DNA of 64,000 bases, taken from Cellulomonas chitinilytica. GTDB taxonomy: Bacteria > Actinomycetota > Actinomycetes > Actinomycetales > Cellulomonadaceae. The DNA is taken from NCBI RefSeq assembly GCF_016862675.1, contig NZ_BONK01000010.1:124001-188000 (forward strand). The letters are read 5' to 3'. Under the pieces are notes generated by a model. The model worked only from the letters and a program-made list of their open reading frames with translations, did no database searches and was not told the DNA's origin. Of the stretch, positions 1-8,925 are shown one piece after another (the stretch's first letter is position 1; each line of letters begins with the position of its first letter). The translations under genes and the position numbers were made by a program.

Positions 1-1
1 C

Positions 2-1189
2 ACGCCGGACACCGCACCCGACGCCACGCCGGATGCTGCGCCGGACGCCACGCCGGACGCCACGCAGGACGAGCGAGCGGCGCAGGACGCGCAGCGTACG
101 GCCGCCCTCGTCGCCTTGATCCCGTCGCTCCCCAAGGTCGTCCTGCACGACCACCTCGACGGCGGGCTGCGTCCCGCGACGATCGTCGAGCTCGCCGCCG
201 AGATCGGGCACGAGCTGCCCACCACGGACCCCGACGAGCTGGGCCGCTGGTTCGTCGAGGCCGCGTCGTCGGGCACGCTGCCGCGCTACCTCGAGACGTT
301 CGACCACACCGTCGCGGTGATGCAGACCGAGGAGGGGCTGCGCCGGGTCGCCCGCGAGTCCGTGCTCGACCTCGCGGCCGACGGCGTGGTGTACGCCGAG
401 CAGCGGTACGCACCCGAGCAGCACCTGCAGCGCGGGCTCACCCTGCAGCAGGTCGTCGACGCCGTGCAGACCGGGTTCGCCGAAGGGATCGCCGAGGCGT
501 CGGCGCAGGGACGCAGCATCCGGATCGGGACGCTGATCACCGCGATGCGGCACGCCGACCGCGGCGAGGAGATCGCCGCGCTCGCCCTGGCGAACCGGGA
601 CGACGGCGTGGTCGGGTTCGACATCGCCGGGGCCGAGGACGGCTTCCCGCCGTCGCGGCACGAGGCGGCGTTCCGGACGCTCGCCGCCGCGGACTTCCCC
701 GCGACGGTGCACGCCGGCGAGGCGGCAGGCCTCGACTCGATCTCCGAGGCGCTGCACGTCGCCGGCGCCCTGCGGCTCGGGCACGGCGTGCGGATCACCG
801 ACGACATCACCGTCGACGAGCTCGGCGACAAGCTCGGCCGGGTGGCGCACTGGGTCCGCGACCGGCGCGTGCCGCTCGAGCTGTGCCCGTCGTCGAACGT
901 GCAGACGGGTGCGGCGGCCTCCGTGGCGGAGCACCCCGTCACGCGGCTCAAGGGCCTCGGCTTCACCGTGACCGTCAACACGGACAACCGGCTGCAGTCG
1001 GGCACGACGCTCACGCGCGAGCTCACGCTCCTCGTGGAGCAGGCCGGCTGGACGCTCGACGACCTGCAGGAGGTCACGGTCACGGCGGCCGAGCACTCCT
1101 TCCTGCACCACGACGAGCGCACGATCCTGATCGACACCGTGATCCGCCCGGCCTACGCGGCGGTGCGCGGCAGCCGGCACCGGGCCTGA
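2..1189 (+). CDS. add: Adenosine deaminase, 5' end outside window
   Basis: Deaminates adenosine/deoxyadenosine to (deoxy)inosine in cytosolic purine salvage. The metal-binding HxH motif (LHDHLDGG), the HAGE segment, LGHG and the NTDN aspartate motif are all present in order, and the C-terminus is complete. The frame is open to the window edge with no ATG or GTG; the only in-frame start is a TTG at 116, which has no Shine-Dalgarno and leaves only six residues before LPKVVL. I therefore think the gene starts upstream of the window. The extra N-terminal part (positions 2-115) encodes a low-complexity Thr-Pro-Asp-Ala repeat, which is not part of the catalytic fold. It is followed 29 bp later by deoC in the same direction, fitting a nucleoside catabolic operon. 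Confidence 0.93.
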   Translation, partial: TPDTAPDATPDAAPDATPDATQDERAAQDAQRTAALVALIPSLPKVVLHDHLDGGLRPATIVELAAEIGHELPTTDPDELGRWFVEAASSGTLPRYLETFDHTVAVMQTEEGLRRVARESVLDLAADGVVYAEQRYAPEQHLQRGLTLQQVVDAVQTGFAEGIAEASAQGRSIRIGTLITAMRHADRGEEIAALALANRDDGVVGFDIAGAEDGFPPSRHEAAFRTLAAADFPATVHAGEAAGLDSISEALHVAGALRLGHGVRITDDITVDELGDKLGRVAHWVRDRRVPLELCPSSNVQTGAAASVAEHPVTRLKGLGFTVTVNTDNRLQSGTTLTRELTLLVEQAGWTLDDLQEVTVTAAEHSFLHHDERTILIDTVIRPAYAAVRGSRHRA

Positions 1190-1218
1190 ACCCCCGCGGC
1201 GGACCGAGAGGCAGAACG

Positions 1219-1905
1219 ATGACCAGCACCCCCTTCGACGCGGCCGCCCTGGCGCTGTACGTCGACCACACCCTCCTCAAGCCGGAGGCGACGACCGCGG
1301 ACGTCGAGGCGCTCGTGGCGGAGGGGCACCGGCTGGGCGTCTACTCGGTCTGCATCTCGCCGTCGTTCCTGCCGCTCGACCTGTCGGACGCGCCGGGGCT
1401 CAAGGTCGCGACCGTGTGCGGCTTCCCGTCGGGCAAGCACCACAGCGACGTCAAGGCCACCGAGGCGGCACGGTCCGTCCGTGACGGCGCCGACGAGGTC
1501 GACATGGTGATCGACGTGGGCGCCGCGATCGAGGGCCGGTACGGGGACGTCGAGGCGGACATCACGGCCGTGCGGGCGGCGACGCCCGCGCCGGTGGTGC
1601 TGAAGGTCATCATCGAGTCGGCCGCGCTGACGGACGAGCAGGTCGTCGCGGTGTGCCGGGCGGCGGAGGCGGCGGGGGCGGACTTCGTCAAGACGTCGAC
1701 CGGGTTCCACCCGGCGGGCGGCGCGACGGTGCACGCGGTGCGGCTCATGTCGCAGACCGTCGGCGGGCGGCTCGGCGTGAAGGCGTCCGGGGGCGTGCGG
1801 ACGGCGGCGGACGCGCTGTCGATGATCGAGGCGGGGGCGACCCGGCTCGGGCTGTCGGGGACCGCGGCGGTGCTCGGCGGGCTCGAGGCGGCGGAGGGGT
1901 ACTGA
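1219..1905 (+). CDS. deoC: Deoxyribose-phosphate aldolase
   Basis: Cleaves 2-deoxyribose-5-phosphate to glyceraldehyde-3-phosphate and acetaldehyde, the last step of deoxynucleoside catabolism. The protein is 228 residues, the usual size for this TIM-barrel class I aldolase. The Schiff-base lysine is K158 in FVKTSTGF; the proton-relay lysine is K188 in GVKASGG; the EVDMVID segment holds the conserved aspartates. The ATG is preceded by a GAGAGG ribosome site about 7 bases upstream. It lies directly behind add and is probably co-transcribed; the purine phosphorylase and phosphomutase that would feed it are encoded on the opposite strand at 4.6-7.3 kb. Confidence 0.96.
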   Translation: MTSTPFDAAALALYVDHTLLKPEATTADVEALVAEGHRLGVYSVCISPSFLPLDLSDAPGLKVATVCGFPSGKHHSDVKATEAARSVRDGADEVDMVIDVGAAIEGRYGDVEADITAVRAATPAPVVLKVIIESAALTDEQVVAVCRAAEAAGADFVKTSTGFHPAGGATVHAVRLMSQTVGGRLGVKASGGVRTAADALSMIEAGATRLGLSGTAAVLGGLEAAEGY

Positions 1906-1984
1906 GCGCGGGCCGACACGCCGGCCGAGGTGCCCGCCGACGCGACGGCCGACCGGCGACCGCGAGCCCGGCGGGCCCTCATCG

Positions 1985-2025
1985 GGTTCTCACGGGGTTC
2001 TCACGCGGTTCTCATGCGGTTCTCA
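1985..2025 (+). promoter_or_regulatory. Four 11-bp direct repeats, candidate OmpR/PhoP-type operator
   Basis: GGTTCTCA occurs at 1985, 1996, 2007 and 2018, each 11 bp apart, so the copies sit on one face of the helix. Tandem 11-bp units beginning GTTC are the known architecture of actinobacterial PhoP boxes and of OmpR-family sites in general. The array lies in the 294-bp gap between deoC and the secreted DUF6055 gene, about 175 bp upstream of its ATG, with a possible -35 TTGACG at 2076-2081. Assignment to a particular regulator is inference. Confidence 0.5.
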
Positions 2026-2199
2026 TCCGGCTCGGCGGTCCGCACGTGTCACCCGTTCGGCCACCGCCGGGACGATTGACGCGAGCACCCCGCCCGGACG
2101 ACAGTGGGGCCCGAAAACAGCACCCCGACCCCCGACCGACCTCGACCCGAGCTCGACCGCGGCGTGCGCAGGACCCCGACGGGAGGAGACGCACGCCGC

Positions 2200-4485
2200 A
2201 TGGGCCGGATCCGACGCGGCACGCTCGTGGCCGCGCTCCTCGTGCCCGCCGTGGCGGCCGTCCTCGTGGTGACGACGCTGAGCCGCGCCGACGACCGCAC
2301 CAAGGACGTCCAGGTGCCGTCCGCGTGGTCGGCCGTGTGGCAGCGCAGCCACACCCTCGAGGGGGAGGACGTCGTGCTGGCCTGGGGCGACCTCGCGGGC
2401 GAGGACCCGCGGAACGCCCCGAGCGAGCTCCGGTTCGACCCGGCGGCCGTCCTCGCCGACCTGGACGCGCTCTACGCGCTGGACGTCCGTGACCTCCAGG
2501 TCGCCGACGAGCGCGGGCCCGCGGGCCGGCACAAGATCGTGGTCCTCGCGGACGGCACCTGGTCCGGCACCGTCCCCGACCGCCCGGGGGGCGCGGAGAC
2601 CGGGGGTGTCTCCGCACAGGGCCGCACGGCGACCGGCGTCGTCGAGGACGGTGTCGGGCTGGTCCGAGCGGAGGTGTCCGCGCTGCGCGGGGTGTCGACG
2701 GCGTCGTGGGACCTGGCGCGCGGGTTCGCCGAGACCGTCCTGGGCTTCGCCGCGGACGGCGGCCAGGGCTTCGCCGCGGACGCCGACGACCCGTTCTGGG
2801 CGGCCAGCGCGGCGTTCCTCGCCACCGCGTCCTCCGACTCCGGCATCGGCGACCCGTCCGACCTCGTCCGGTCGCCGTCGCTGCCGTGGTCGAGCGCCCG
2901 GTCCGGCGACGGCGGCTGGCTGCTGCTGCAGTACCTCGCGGACCGCGACGGCGGCGACCTGCTCGGGCGGCTGTGGCGGGGCGCACGGGACGGTGAGTCG
3001 CCGATCGAGACGTACCGCCGGCTGACGAAGATCGACCAGGCGAGCCTCAACCGGCGCGTCGCCGAGTACGCGCTGCGCACGCTCACGTGGGACTTCACGC
3101 ACCAGGGGCAGATCCTCGACGGCGTCGCCGGGCTGGACCCGGTGCTGGTCGCGGGCCGGTCCACCCCCGTGACGGCCGTCGCGGACGACCCGGGCCGCTA
3201 CCAGGTGCTCGACGGGTTCGCGCCGTCCGACTACGGGTTCAACCTCGTGCGGCTCGTCCCCGACGCCCCGATGTCGACGATCCACGTGCGCCTGCGGGGC
3301 CACCCTGGGGCGCCCGACGCCGGGTGGAGCCTCGGGCTCGTCGCGCTGCGCGACGGCATCCCGCGGTACAGCCCCGTCGTCGAGGGGCAGGACGAGGAGG
3401 TGCAGTTCGCGCTGCGTGACGGCGAGGACGAGGCGTATCTCGTCGTCGTCGGGACGCCGTCGGTGACCCACACGCCGTCCGGCGGCGGGTTCGGCTCCGC
3501 GGCGCGGTACCCCTACGAGTTCCGGGTCGCCGGAGCGACCGTCTCGACGAGCGGGGCGGCGGAGCCCGTCGAGGGCGGCCACCCGCACGCCAACGGCGGC
3601 GGCTGGGTCGACGACGACGCGACCGTCGACGACACCGCCTACGTCGGCCCCTACGCGGTCGTCCGCGGCGACGCGCAGGTCCACGGCACGGCGCGCATCG
3701 AGGGCGCGGCGTGGGTCGGGGACGGCGCGGTCGTCGAGGGGCAGGCCGTGGTCCGCGACATGGCGGTGGTGCGCAGCGGCGCGCGGCTCGGCGGCACCGT
3801 CGTCGTGGGCGGCGACGCGGTCGTCGACTTCGCCTGCGCGGCCGGCACGTACGCCACGTTCGCGCCCGCGCGGGTGTGCGACGGGCTCGCCGGACCAGCC
3901 GACGTCAACGCCGCCGTCACGCCGTTCGCGGCGACCGACCTGGCGTTCGGCGACCCGATGGTCGTCTCGGTCGACCCGCCCGCACCGACGGACCCCTCGG
4001 CACCGACCACCGGCCCCGGCGGTACGCCCGGCAGCCCCACCGGCGCAGGAACCCCCCGCCCCGGTGCGACACCGACGACGGCGCCGACGTCGGGACCTGT
4101 CGTCACGTCCACCCCGAGCCCCACGTCGGGCGTCGTCGAGCCGCCCGAGCCTGTGCCCGCCGGAGCGTGCTCCGCGACGTACGTCGTGACGAACACCTGG
4201 CCCGCGGGCGACGGGTCGACCGCCTTCCAGGCGCAGCTCGAGGTGACCGCGGGGAGCGGCGGCGTGCAGGGCTGGGCCGTCTCCTGGCAGCTGCCCGCCG
4301 GGCAGCAGGTCACGGCCGTGTGGAACGCCCAGCTGGGCACCAGCGGCTCCACGGTCACCGCGGAGAACATGTCGTACAACGGCACCCTGCGGTCCGGCGA
4401 GAAGGCGGTGTTCGGTCTGCAGGGGGCCGGGCCGGAGGCGGTGGCGCGCAACGTCGCGCAGCTGACGTGCACGCGGACGCGGTGA
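2200..4485 (+). CDS. Secreted DUF6055 protein with beta-helix repeats and C-terminal CBM2
   Basis: Exported 761-residue multidomain protein. Residues 1-30 form a basic start plus hydrophobic signal peptide (MGRIRRGTLVAALL...). A globular region to about residue 460 resembles the DUF6055 domain of secreted actinobacterial proteins. Residues about 465-565 are hexapeptide-like repeats (DATV, TAYV, YAVVRG, DAQV, TARI, GAVVEG) typical of a left-handed parallel beta-helix. A Pro/Thr linker (about 592-653) leads to a family 2 carbohydrate-binding module (about 654-761) with two flanking cysteines and spaced tryptophans. The layout recalls the Svx/AvrXca family. I chose the ATG because GGGAGGAG lies 11 bases upstream; an in-frame GTG at 2104 would put 32 polar residues before the signal peptide. 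It probably binds cellulose outside the cell; catalytic activity is unknown. Confidence 0.8.
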   Translation: MGRIRRGTLVAALLVPAVAAVLVVTTLSRADDRTKDVQVPSAWSAVWQRSHTLEGEDVVLAWGDLAGEDPRNAPSELRFDPAAVLADLDALYALDVRDLQVADERGPAGRHKIVVLADGTWSGTVPDRPGGAETGGVSAQGRTATGVVEDGVGLVRAEVSALRGVSTASWDLARGFAETVLGFAADGGQGFAADADDPFWAASAAFLATASSDSGIGDPSDLVRSPSLPWSSARSGDGGWLLLQYLADRDGGDLLGRLWRGARDGESPIETYRRLTKIDQASLNRRVAEYALRTLTWDFTHQGQILDGVAGLDPVLVAGRSTPVTAVADDPGRYQVLDGFAPSDYGFNLVRLVPDAPMSTIHVRLRGHPGAPDAGWSLGLVALRDGIPRYSPVVEGQDEEVQFALRDGEDEAYLVVVGTPSVTHTPSGGGFGSAARYPYEFRVAGATVSTSGAAEPVEGGHPHANGGGWVDDDATVDDTAYVGPYAVVRGDAQVHGTARIEGAAWVGDGAVVEGQAVVRDMAVVRSGARLGGTVVVGGDAVVDFACAAGTYATFAPARVCDGLAGPADVNAAVTPFAATDLAFGDPMVVSVDPPAPTDPSAPTTGPGGTPGSPTGAGTPRPGATPTTAPTSGPVVTSTPSPTSGVVEPPEPVPAGACSATYVVTNTWPAGDGSTAFQAQLEVTAGSGGVQGWAVSWQLPAGQQVTAVWNAQLGTSGSTVTAENMSYNGTLRSGEKAVFGLQGAGPEAVARNVAQLTCTRTR

Positions 4486-4506
4486 CCCCGCGCTCGACGC
4501 CCAGCC

Positions 4507-4570
4507 CGTCAGAGACCCGGCTCGTCGGACAGCCGGCCCGTCAGATCCCCACCTCGTCAGATGCCCAGCG
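4507..4570. repeat. Four tandem 16-bp repeats overlapping the end of the phosphohexomutase gene
   Basis: Units beginning CGTCAGA or CGTCGGA start at 4507, 4523, 4539 and 4555. The last copy overlaps the TGA and final codons of the minus-strand phosphohexomutase gene, so the array looks like a duplication of its 3' end into the convergent gap. No stable hairpin is evident. Confidence 0.6.
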
Positions 4571-6404
4571 CCGCCCGGACGTCCGCGGCGACGGCGTCGA
4601 GCCGGTGCCGCGCTGCCGACCGGGCGTGGCCGACGGCCGCCCGGTCCGCGTCGGGTGCCACGGGCTCCACGACCTCGAGGTAGCACTTCACCTTCGGCTC
4701 GGTGCCGCTCGGTCGCACGACGACACGGGTGCCGTCGGCCGTGAACATCCGCAGGCCCGGGGTGGCGGGCAGCCCGTCACGATCGTCGTCCGTGCCCGCG
4801 GCGAGGTCCACGACGGACGTCACGGGTGAGCCGCCGAGCGACCGCGGCGGGGTCGTCGTGATGCGTCCCACGGCGGCGCCGATGTCGGCCAGGTCGACGA
4901 ACCGGGCGGAGACCTGGTCGGTGAGGTGCAGGCCGTGGGTCCGGGCCAGGTCGTCGAGCCGGTCCATCAGGGTGTGGCCCGAGGCCTTGAGCCCGGCGAC
5001 CATCGTCGCGACGACGAGCGACGCCGAGATGCCGTCCTTGTCGTGCACGTGCTCCGGGTCGACGCAGTAGCCGAGGGCCTCCTCGTAGCCGAACACCAGG
5101 CCGTCGACCCTGCTGATCCACTTGAAGCCCGTGAGGGTCTGCGCGTAGCCGACGCCGGCGTGCTCCGCGATCCGCCCGAGCAGGCGGGAGGACACGATCG
5201 AGCTCGCGAGGACCGCGCCCTGCGTCTGGCCGGCGAGGCGGTCCACCGCGGCCGCGCCGAGCAGCGCGCCCGTCTCGTCGCCGTGCAGCATCCGCCACCC
5301 GTCGGCGCCGGCGGTGTCGGGACCGCGGTGCTGGCGAGCCCGCGGGTCCTGGGTCGCGACGGCGCACCGGTCCGCGTCGGGGTCGAGGGCGAGGACCACG
5401 TCGGCGCTCTCGTCGGCCGCGAGGCCGAGCGCGAGGTCGATCGCGCCGGGCTCCTCCGGGTTCGGGAACGCCACCGACGGGAAGTCGGGGTCGGGCGCCT
5501 CCTGCTCGGGCACGACGAACACGTCGGTGAACCCGGCCGCGGCGAGCACCCGCGCGGCGACCTCGCCACCGACGCCGTGCAGCGGTGTCAGCACGATCCG
5601 CACCCGGCGGGCGGCCTCGAGCGCCTCGGGGCTGCGGTCGGCCAGCGAGAGCACCGACTGGACGTACGCGTCGACGATCTCCTCCCCGAGCACGGTCCAC
5701 CCCGACTCGGCGCGGGGGACGGACGCGACCGACGGCACGCGGGCGATCTCGGCCGCGATCGCGGCGTCGGCCGGCGGCACGATCTGCGACCCCTGGCCGG
5801 CGTCCGTGACGACCCGGCCGCCGAGGTACACCTTGTAGCCGTTGTCCTGCGGGGGGTTGTGCGACGCGGTCACCATGATCCCCGCGTCGGCGCCCAGGTG
5901 CCGGACCGTGAAGGCCAGGACGGGTGTCGGCAGGGCCCACGGCAGCACGAGCACCTCGATGCCGACGGCCGCCAGGACCGCGGCCGAGTCGACCGCGAAC
6001 TGCGACGAGTTGTGCCGGGCGTCGAAGCCGATGACGACGCGCGGCGGCGGGCTGACCCCGTCGAGCTCGCCGATCAGGTAGTCCGCGAGCCCGGACGCCG
6101 CGCGGATCACCACGGCACGGTTCATCCGGTGCGGCCCGCCGCCGAGCCGGCCGCGCAGGCCCGCGGTGCCGAACTGCAGCAGCCCCGAGAACCGGTCCGC
6201 GAGCTCGGCCCGGGCGGCGACCCGCGCGTCGAGCGCCTGCCGCTGCGTCGGGTCCGGCTCACGCCCCGGCTCCAGCCCGACGGGGCTCTGCCGGGCGGCG
6301 GCGAGCAGGCGGCGCAGCTCCTCGGCCGTCTGCGGGTCCGGGTCGTCGTCGATCCAGGTCTGCACCCGCGCCTCGAGCGCGGTCCACGCGTCCTCGCCGG
6401 TCAT
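4557..6404 (-). CDS. pmmB: Phospho-sugar mutase (PmmB-like, probable phosphopentomutase role)
   Basis: A 615-residue alpha-D-phosphohexomutase-superfamily enzyme that moves phosphate between C1 and C5/C6 of sugars through a phosphoserine. The active serine is S181 in TASHNPP; the Mg loop is DPDADR (341-346); the sugar-binding loop is GYEEALGYCVD; the phosphate-binding RPSGTEPK is near the C-terminus. Its neighbours are a purine nucleoside phosphorylase (16 bp away, upstream), deoC and add, the same grouping as M. tuberculosis pmmB-deoD-add. From this context I infer that it converts (deoxy)ribose-1-phosphate to the 5-phosphate, although the family also contains glucose and mannose mutases. 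TACGTT lies six bases before the ATG, so the message may be leaderless. Confidence 0.88.
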   Translation of the reverse strand: MTGEDAWTALEARVQTWIDDDPDPQTAEELRRLLAAARQSPVGLEPGREPDPTQRQALDARVAARAELADRFSGLLQFGTAGLRGRLGGGPHRMNRAVVIRAASGLADYLIGELDGVSPPPRVVIGFDARHNSSQFAVDSAAVLAAVGIEVLVLPWALPTPVLAFTVRHLGADAGIMVTASHNPPQDNGYKVYLGGRVVTDAGQGSQIVPPADAAIAAEIARVPSVASVPRAESGWTVLGEEIVDAYVQSVLSLADRSPEALEAARRVRIVLTPLHGVGGEVAARVLAAAGFTDVFVVPEQEAPDPDFPSVAFPNPEEPGAIDLALGLAADESADVVLALDPDADRCAVATQDPRARQHRGPDTAGADGWRMLHGDETGALLGAAAVDRLAGQTQGAVLASSIVSSRLLGRIAEHAGVGYAQTLTGFKWISRVDGLVFGYEEALGYCVDPEHVHDKDGISASLVVATMVAGLKASGHTLMDRLDDLARTHGLHLTDQVSARFVDLADIGAAVGRITTTPPRSLGGSPVTSVVDLAAGTDDDRDGLPATPGLRMFTADGTRVVVRPSGTEPKVKCYLEVVEPVAPDADRAAVGHARSAARHRLDAVAADVRAALGI

Positions 6405-6419
6405 GGGCCCAACGTACTG

Positions 6420-7256
6420 TCAGATGCGCCGGACCACCTCGGCGAGCAGGGCGCTGATCCGCGGGCCTGCGGCGACGCCCGCCTCGATCACCTCGGCGTG
6501 GGACAGCGGGATCGGGCTGATCCCCGCCGCGAGGTTCGTGACCAGGGAGATGCCGAGCACCTCGAGGCCGGCCTGGCGTGCCGCGATCGCCTCGAGCGTC
6601 GTCGACATGCCGACGAGGTCGCCGCCGATGCGGCCGGCCATCCGCACCTCGGCCGGGGTCTCGTAGTGCGGGCCGGGGAACTGCACGTACACGCCCTCGT
6701 CGAGTCCGGGGTCGACCTCACGGGCGACCGCGCGGAGCCGCGTCGAGTACAGGTCGGTGAGGTCGACGAAGTTGGCACCCTCGATCGGTGACGTCGCGGT
6801 CAGGTTGATGTGGTCGCTGATCAGCACGGGGGTGCCGGCGGACCACGCCTGGTTGAGCCCGCCGCACCCGTTGGTGAGCACGATCGCCCGGCAGCCCGCC
6901 GCCGCGGCGGTCCGCACGCCGTGCACGACCCGGCGCACCCCGCGGCCCTCGTACAGGTGGGTGCGCGAGCCGAGCACGAGGGCGTGCCGGTCGTCGGGCA
7001 GGCGGATGGAGCGGATCGTGCCGACGTGGCCGACGACCGCGGGCCGGCCGAACCCGGGGATGTCGTGGCTCGGCACCTCGGCGACCGTCTCGCCGAGCAG
7101 GTCCGCCGCACCGCCCCAGCCGGAACCGAGGACGAGCGCGATGTCGTGGCGGGCGACGCCCGTCGCCTCCGCGAGGTGGATCGCGGCGTGCTTCGCGACG
7201 TCGAACGGGTCGGTCGCGTGGTCGTCGAGGTCCGGGCCGTGTGTGACGTCGCTCAT
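6420..7256 (-). CDS. punA: Purine-nucleoside phosphorylase, trimeric class
   Basis: Phosphorolysis of inosine, guanosine and their deoxy forms to base plus (deoxy)ribose-1-phosphate. The 278-residue protein has the phosphate-binding GSGWGG loop at about 44-49, the TNGCGG segment, and the PGPHYETPAE and GMSTTLEAIAA motifs of the trimeric family. The start is ATG 7256: TAGCCT ends exactly seven bases upstream and there is no ribosome site, so the transcript is probably leaderless. An upstream in-frame GTG would add 21 unconserved residues. The gene runs into the phosphohexomutase gene (gap of 15 bp), which would take its sugar-1-phosphate product; it is divergent from the lpdA-type gene at 7310. 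Confidence 0.94.
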   Translation of the reverse strand: MSDVTHGPDLDDHATDPFDVAKHAAIHLAEATGVARHDIALVLGSGWGGAADLLGETVAEVPSHDIPGFGRPAVVGHVGTIRSIRLPDDRHALVLGSRTHLYEGRGVRRVVHGVRTAAAAGCRAIVLTNGCGGLNQAWSAGTPVLISDHINLTATSPIEGANFVDLTDLYSTRLRAVAREVDPGLDEGVYVQFPGPHYETPAEVRMAGRIGGDLVGMSTTLEAIAARQAGLEVLGISLVTNLAAGISPIPLSHAEVIEAGVAAGPRISALLAEVVRRI

Positions 7257-7309
7257 GGTCGACAGGCTAGCCCCGGGTCCGGATCGGGGCCGGGGCAGAA
7301 TGGTGGCTT

Positions 7310-8779
7310 GTGACCACATCGAACGCGCCCGAGCAGGACCTGCAGTCCACCCGCGTCGTCATCGTCGGCGGCGGCCCCGGCGGGTACGAGGCGGCGCTCG
7401 TCGCCCGGCGGCTCGGGGCGGACGTGACCGTCGTCGAGCAGGCCGGTCTCGGCGGTGCGGCCGTGCTGACCGACGTGGTGCCGTCCAAGACCCTCATCGC
7501 GACGGCCGAGTGGATGACGATCGCCGACCGCGCGCCCGAGCTCGGCATCCAGCTCGACGGCCTGCCGCTCGCCGGGGCTCCCGGCGACGCGGGCGGCGGC
7601 CTCGGCACGCTCGTGCGGCACAAGATCGACCTCGCCGCCGTGAACACGCGCGTCAAGGCGCTCGCGGCCGCGCAGTCCGCCGACATCCGCGGCCGGCTCG
7701 ACCGGGAGGGCGTGCGGACCGTGCTCGGCCACGGCCGTCTCGACGGGGCGCAGCACGTGCAGGTCACGACGACGGCGGGGGAGGAGCTCACGCTCGACGC
7801 CGACGTCGTCCTCGTCGCCACCGGTGCGACCCCTCGCGTGCTGCCCGAGGCGCAGCCCGACGGCGAACGGATCCTCACCTGGACCCAGCTCTACGACCTG
7901 CAGGCGCTGCCCGAGCGGCTGATCGTGGTCGGCTCCGGCGTGACCGGCGCGGAGTTCGCCGGCGCGTACACGTCGCTCGGCGCGGACGTCGTCCTGGTGT
8001 CCAGCCGGGACCGGGTGCTGCCCGGTGAGGACGCCGACGCGGCCGAGCTGCTCGAGCGGGTGTTCCGGTCGCGCGGCATGACGGTCATGTCGAAGTCGCG
8101 GGCCGCCGGGGCGCGCCGGACCGCCGACGGCGTCGAGGTGACGCTCGCCGACGGGCGCGTCGTGCAGGGGTCGCACGTGCTGTTCGCCGTCGGCTCCGTC
8201 CCGACCACCGCGGGGCTAGGCCTCGAGGAGGCCGGTGTGCGGCTCACCGCGTCCGGGCACATCGAGGTCGACAAGGTGTCCCGGACGAGCGTGCGGAACA
8301 TCTACGCGGCCGGTGACGTCACGGGTGTCCTGCCGCTCGCGTCCGTCGCGGCCACGCAGGGACGTATCGCGATGTCCCACGCGCTCGGCGACGCCGTCAC
8401 GCCGCTCGCGCTGCGCGGGGTGTCGGCGAACATCTTCACGGCACCCGAGATCGCGACCGTCGGCTTCAGCGAGGCCGCCCTGCAGGCGCAGGGCGCGCAC
8501 TACACGGTGAGCATGCTGCCGCTGGCCCGGAACCCGCGCGCGAAGATGCTGGGCGTGCGGGACGGGTTCATCAAGATCTTCGCCCACCCGGCGTCGGGGA
8601 CCGTGCTCGGTGCCGTTCTCGTGGGCCCGCGAGCCAGTGAGTCGGTCTTCCCCCTGACCCTCGCCGTGACCCACCGCATGACCGCCGACCAGGTCGCCGA
8701 GGCCGTCACCGTGTACCCGTCGATGTCGGGGACGATCGCGGAGGTGGCCCGCATGCTCCACCACCGGTCGGAGGACTGA
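7310..8779 (+). CDS. lpdA: LpdA-type NAD(P)H:quinone oxidoreductase (disulfide-reductase fold without redox cysteines)
   Basis: A 489-residue FAD/NAD(P)-binding flavoprotein of the pyridine nucleotide-disulfide reductase fold. The FAD GxGxxG is VIVGGGPGGYEAAL (about 18-30); the NAD(P) Rossmann motif is VVGSGVTGAEFAGAY; AAGDVTGVLPLA is the second FAD motif. The canonical CxxxxC of dihydrolipoamide dehydrogenase is replaced: the segment reads GLGGAAVLTDVVPSK, so both cysteine positions are Ala/Val, and the C-terminal catalytic His-Glu pair is absent (TVYPSMSGTI). It is therefore not a lipoamide dehydrogenase and resembles mycobacterial LpdA (Rv3303c), a quinone reductase. The GTG start follows CAGAAT by eight bases with no ribosome site. 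The purine phosphorylase neighbour matches the mycobacterial arrangement. Confidence 0.87.
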   Translation: MTTSNAPEQDLQSTRVVIVGGGPGGYEAALVARRLGADVTVVEQAGLGGAAVLTDVVPSKTLIATAEWMTIADRAPELGIQLDGLPLAGAPGDAGGGLGTLVRHKIDLAAVNTRVKALAAAQSADIRGRLDREGVRTVLGHGRLDGAQHVQVTTTAGEELTLDADVVLVATGATPRVLPEAQPDGERILTWTQLYDLQALPERLIVVGSGVTGAEFAGAYTSLGADVVLVSSRDRVLPGEDADAAELLERVFRSRGMTVMSKSRAAGARRTADGVEVTLADGRVVQGSHVLFAVGSVPTTAGLGLEEAGVRLTASGHIEVDKVSRTSVRNIYAAGDVTGVLPLASVAATQGRIAMSHALGDAVTPLALRGVSANIFTAPEIATVGFSEAALQAQGAHYTVSMLPLARNPRAKMLGVRDGFIKIFAHPASGTVLGAVLVGPRASESVFPLTLAVTHRMTADQVAEAVTVYPSMSGTIAEVARMLHHRSED

Positions 8780-8798
8780 GCCGGAGGTCGACGGAAGG

Positions 8799-8912
8799 AC
8801 CGGGCCGCGCGGAGCGTGGCACGGGCCTGGAGTCGACCGCAGGCTCGGTCCGACCACAAGCACAGGGACAGAGCCTGAGGCGAGCGAGAACACCGGGCCG
8901 CGCGGAGCGTGG
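8799..8912. repeat. 21-bp direct repeat pair in the lpdA-MFS gap
   Basis: ACCGGGCCGCGCGGAGCGTG (plus one G) is found at 8799-8819 and again, identical, at 8892-8912, 93 bp apart. The segment between holds the inverted pair CAGGCTC/GAGCCTG, which may help end the lpdA transcript. No coding signal is seen. Confidence 0.6.
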
Positions 8913-8925
8913 GCGGGTGCGCCTC

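Noticed and set aside
2023-4686. An 887-residue minus-strand frame across the DUF6055 gene
   Set aside because: Arg-rich shadow; the opposite strand has signal peptide, CBM2 and a strong ribosome site.
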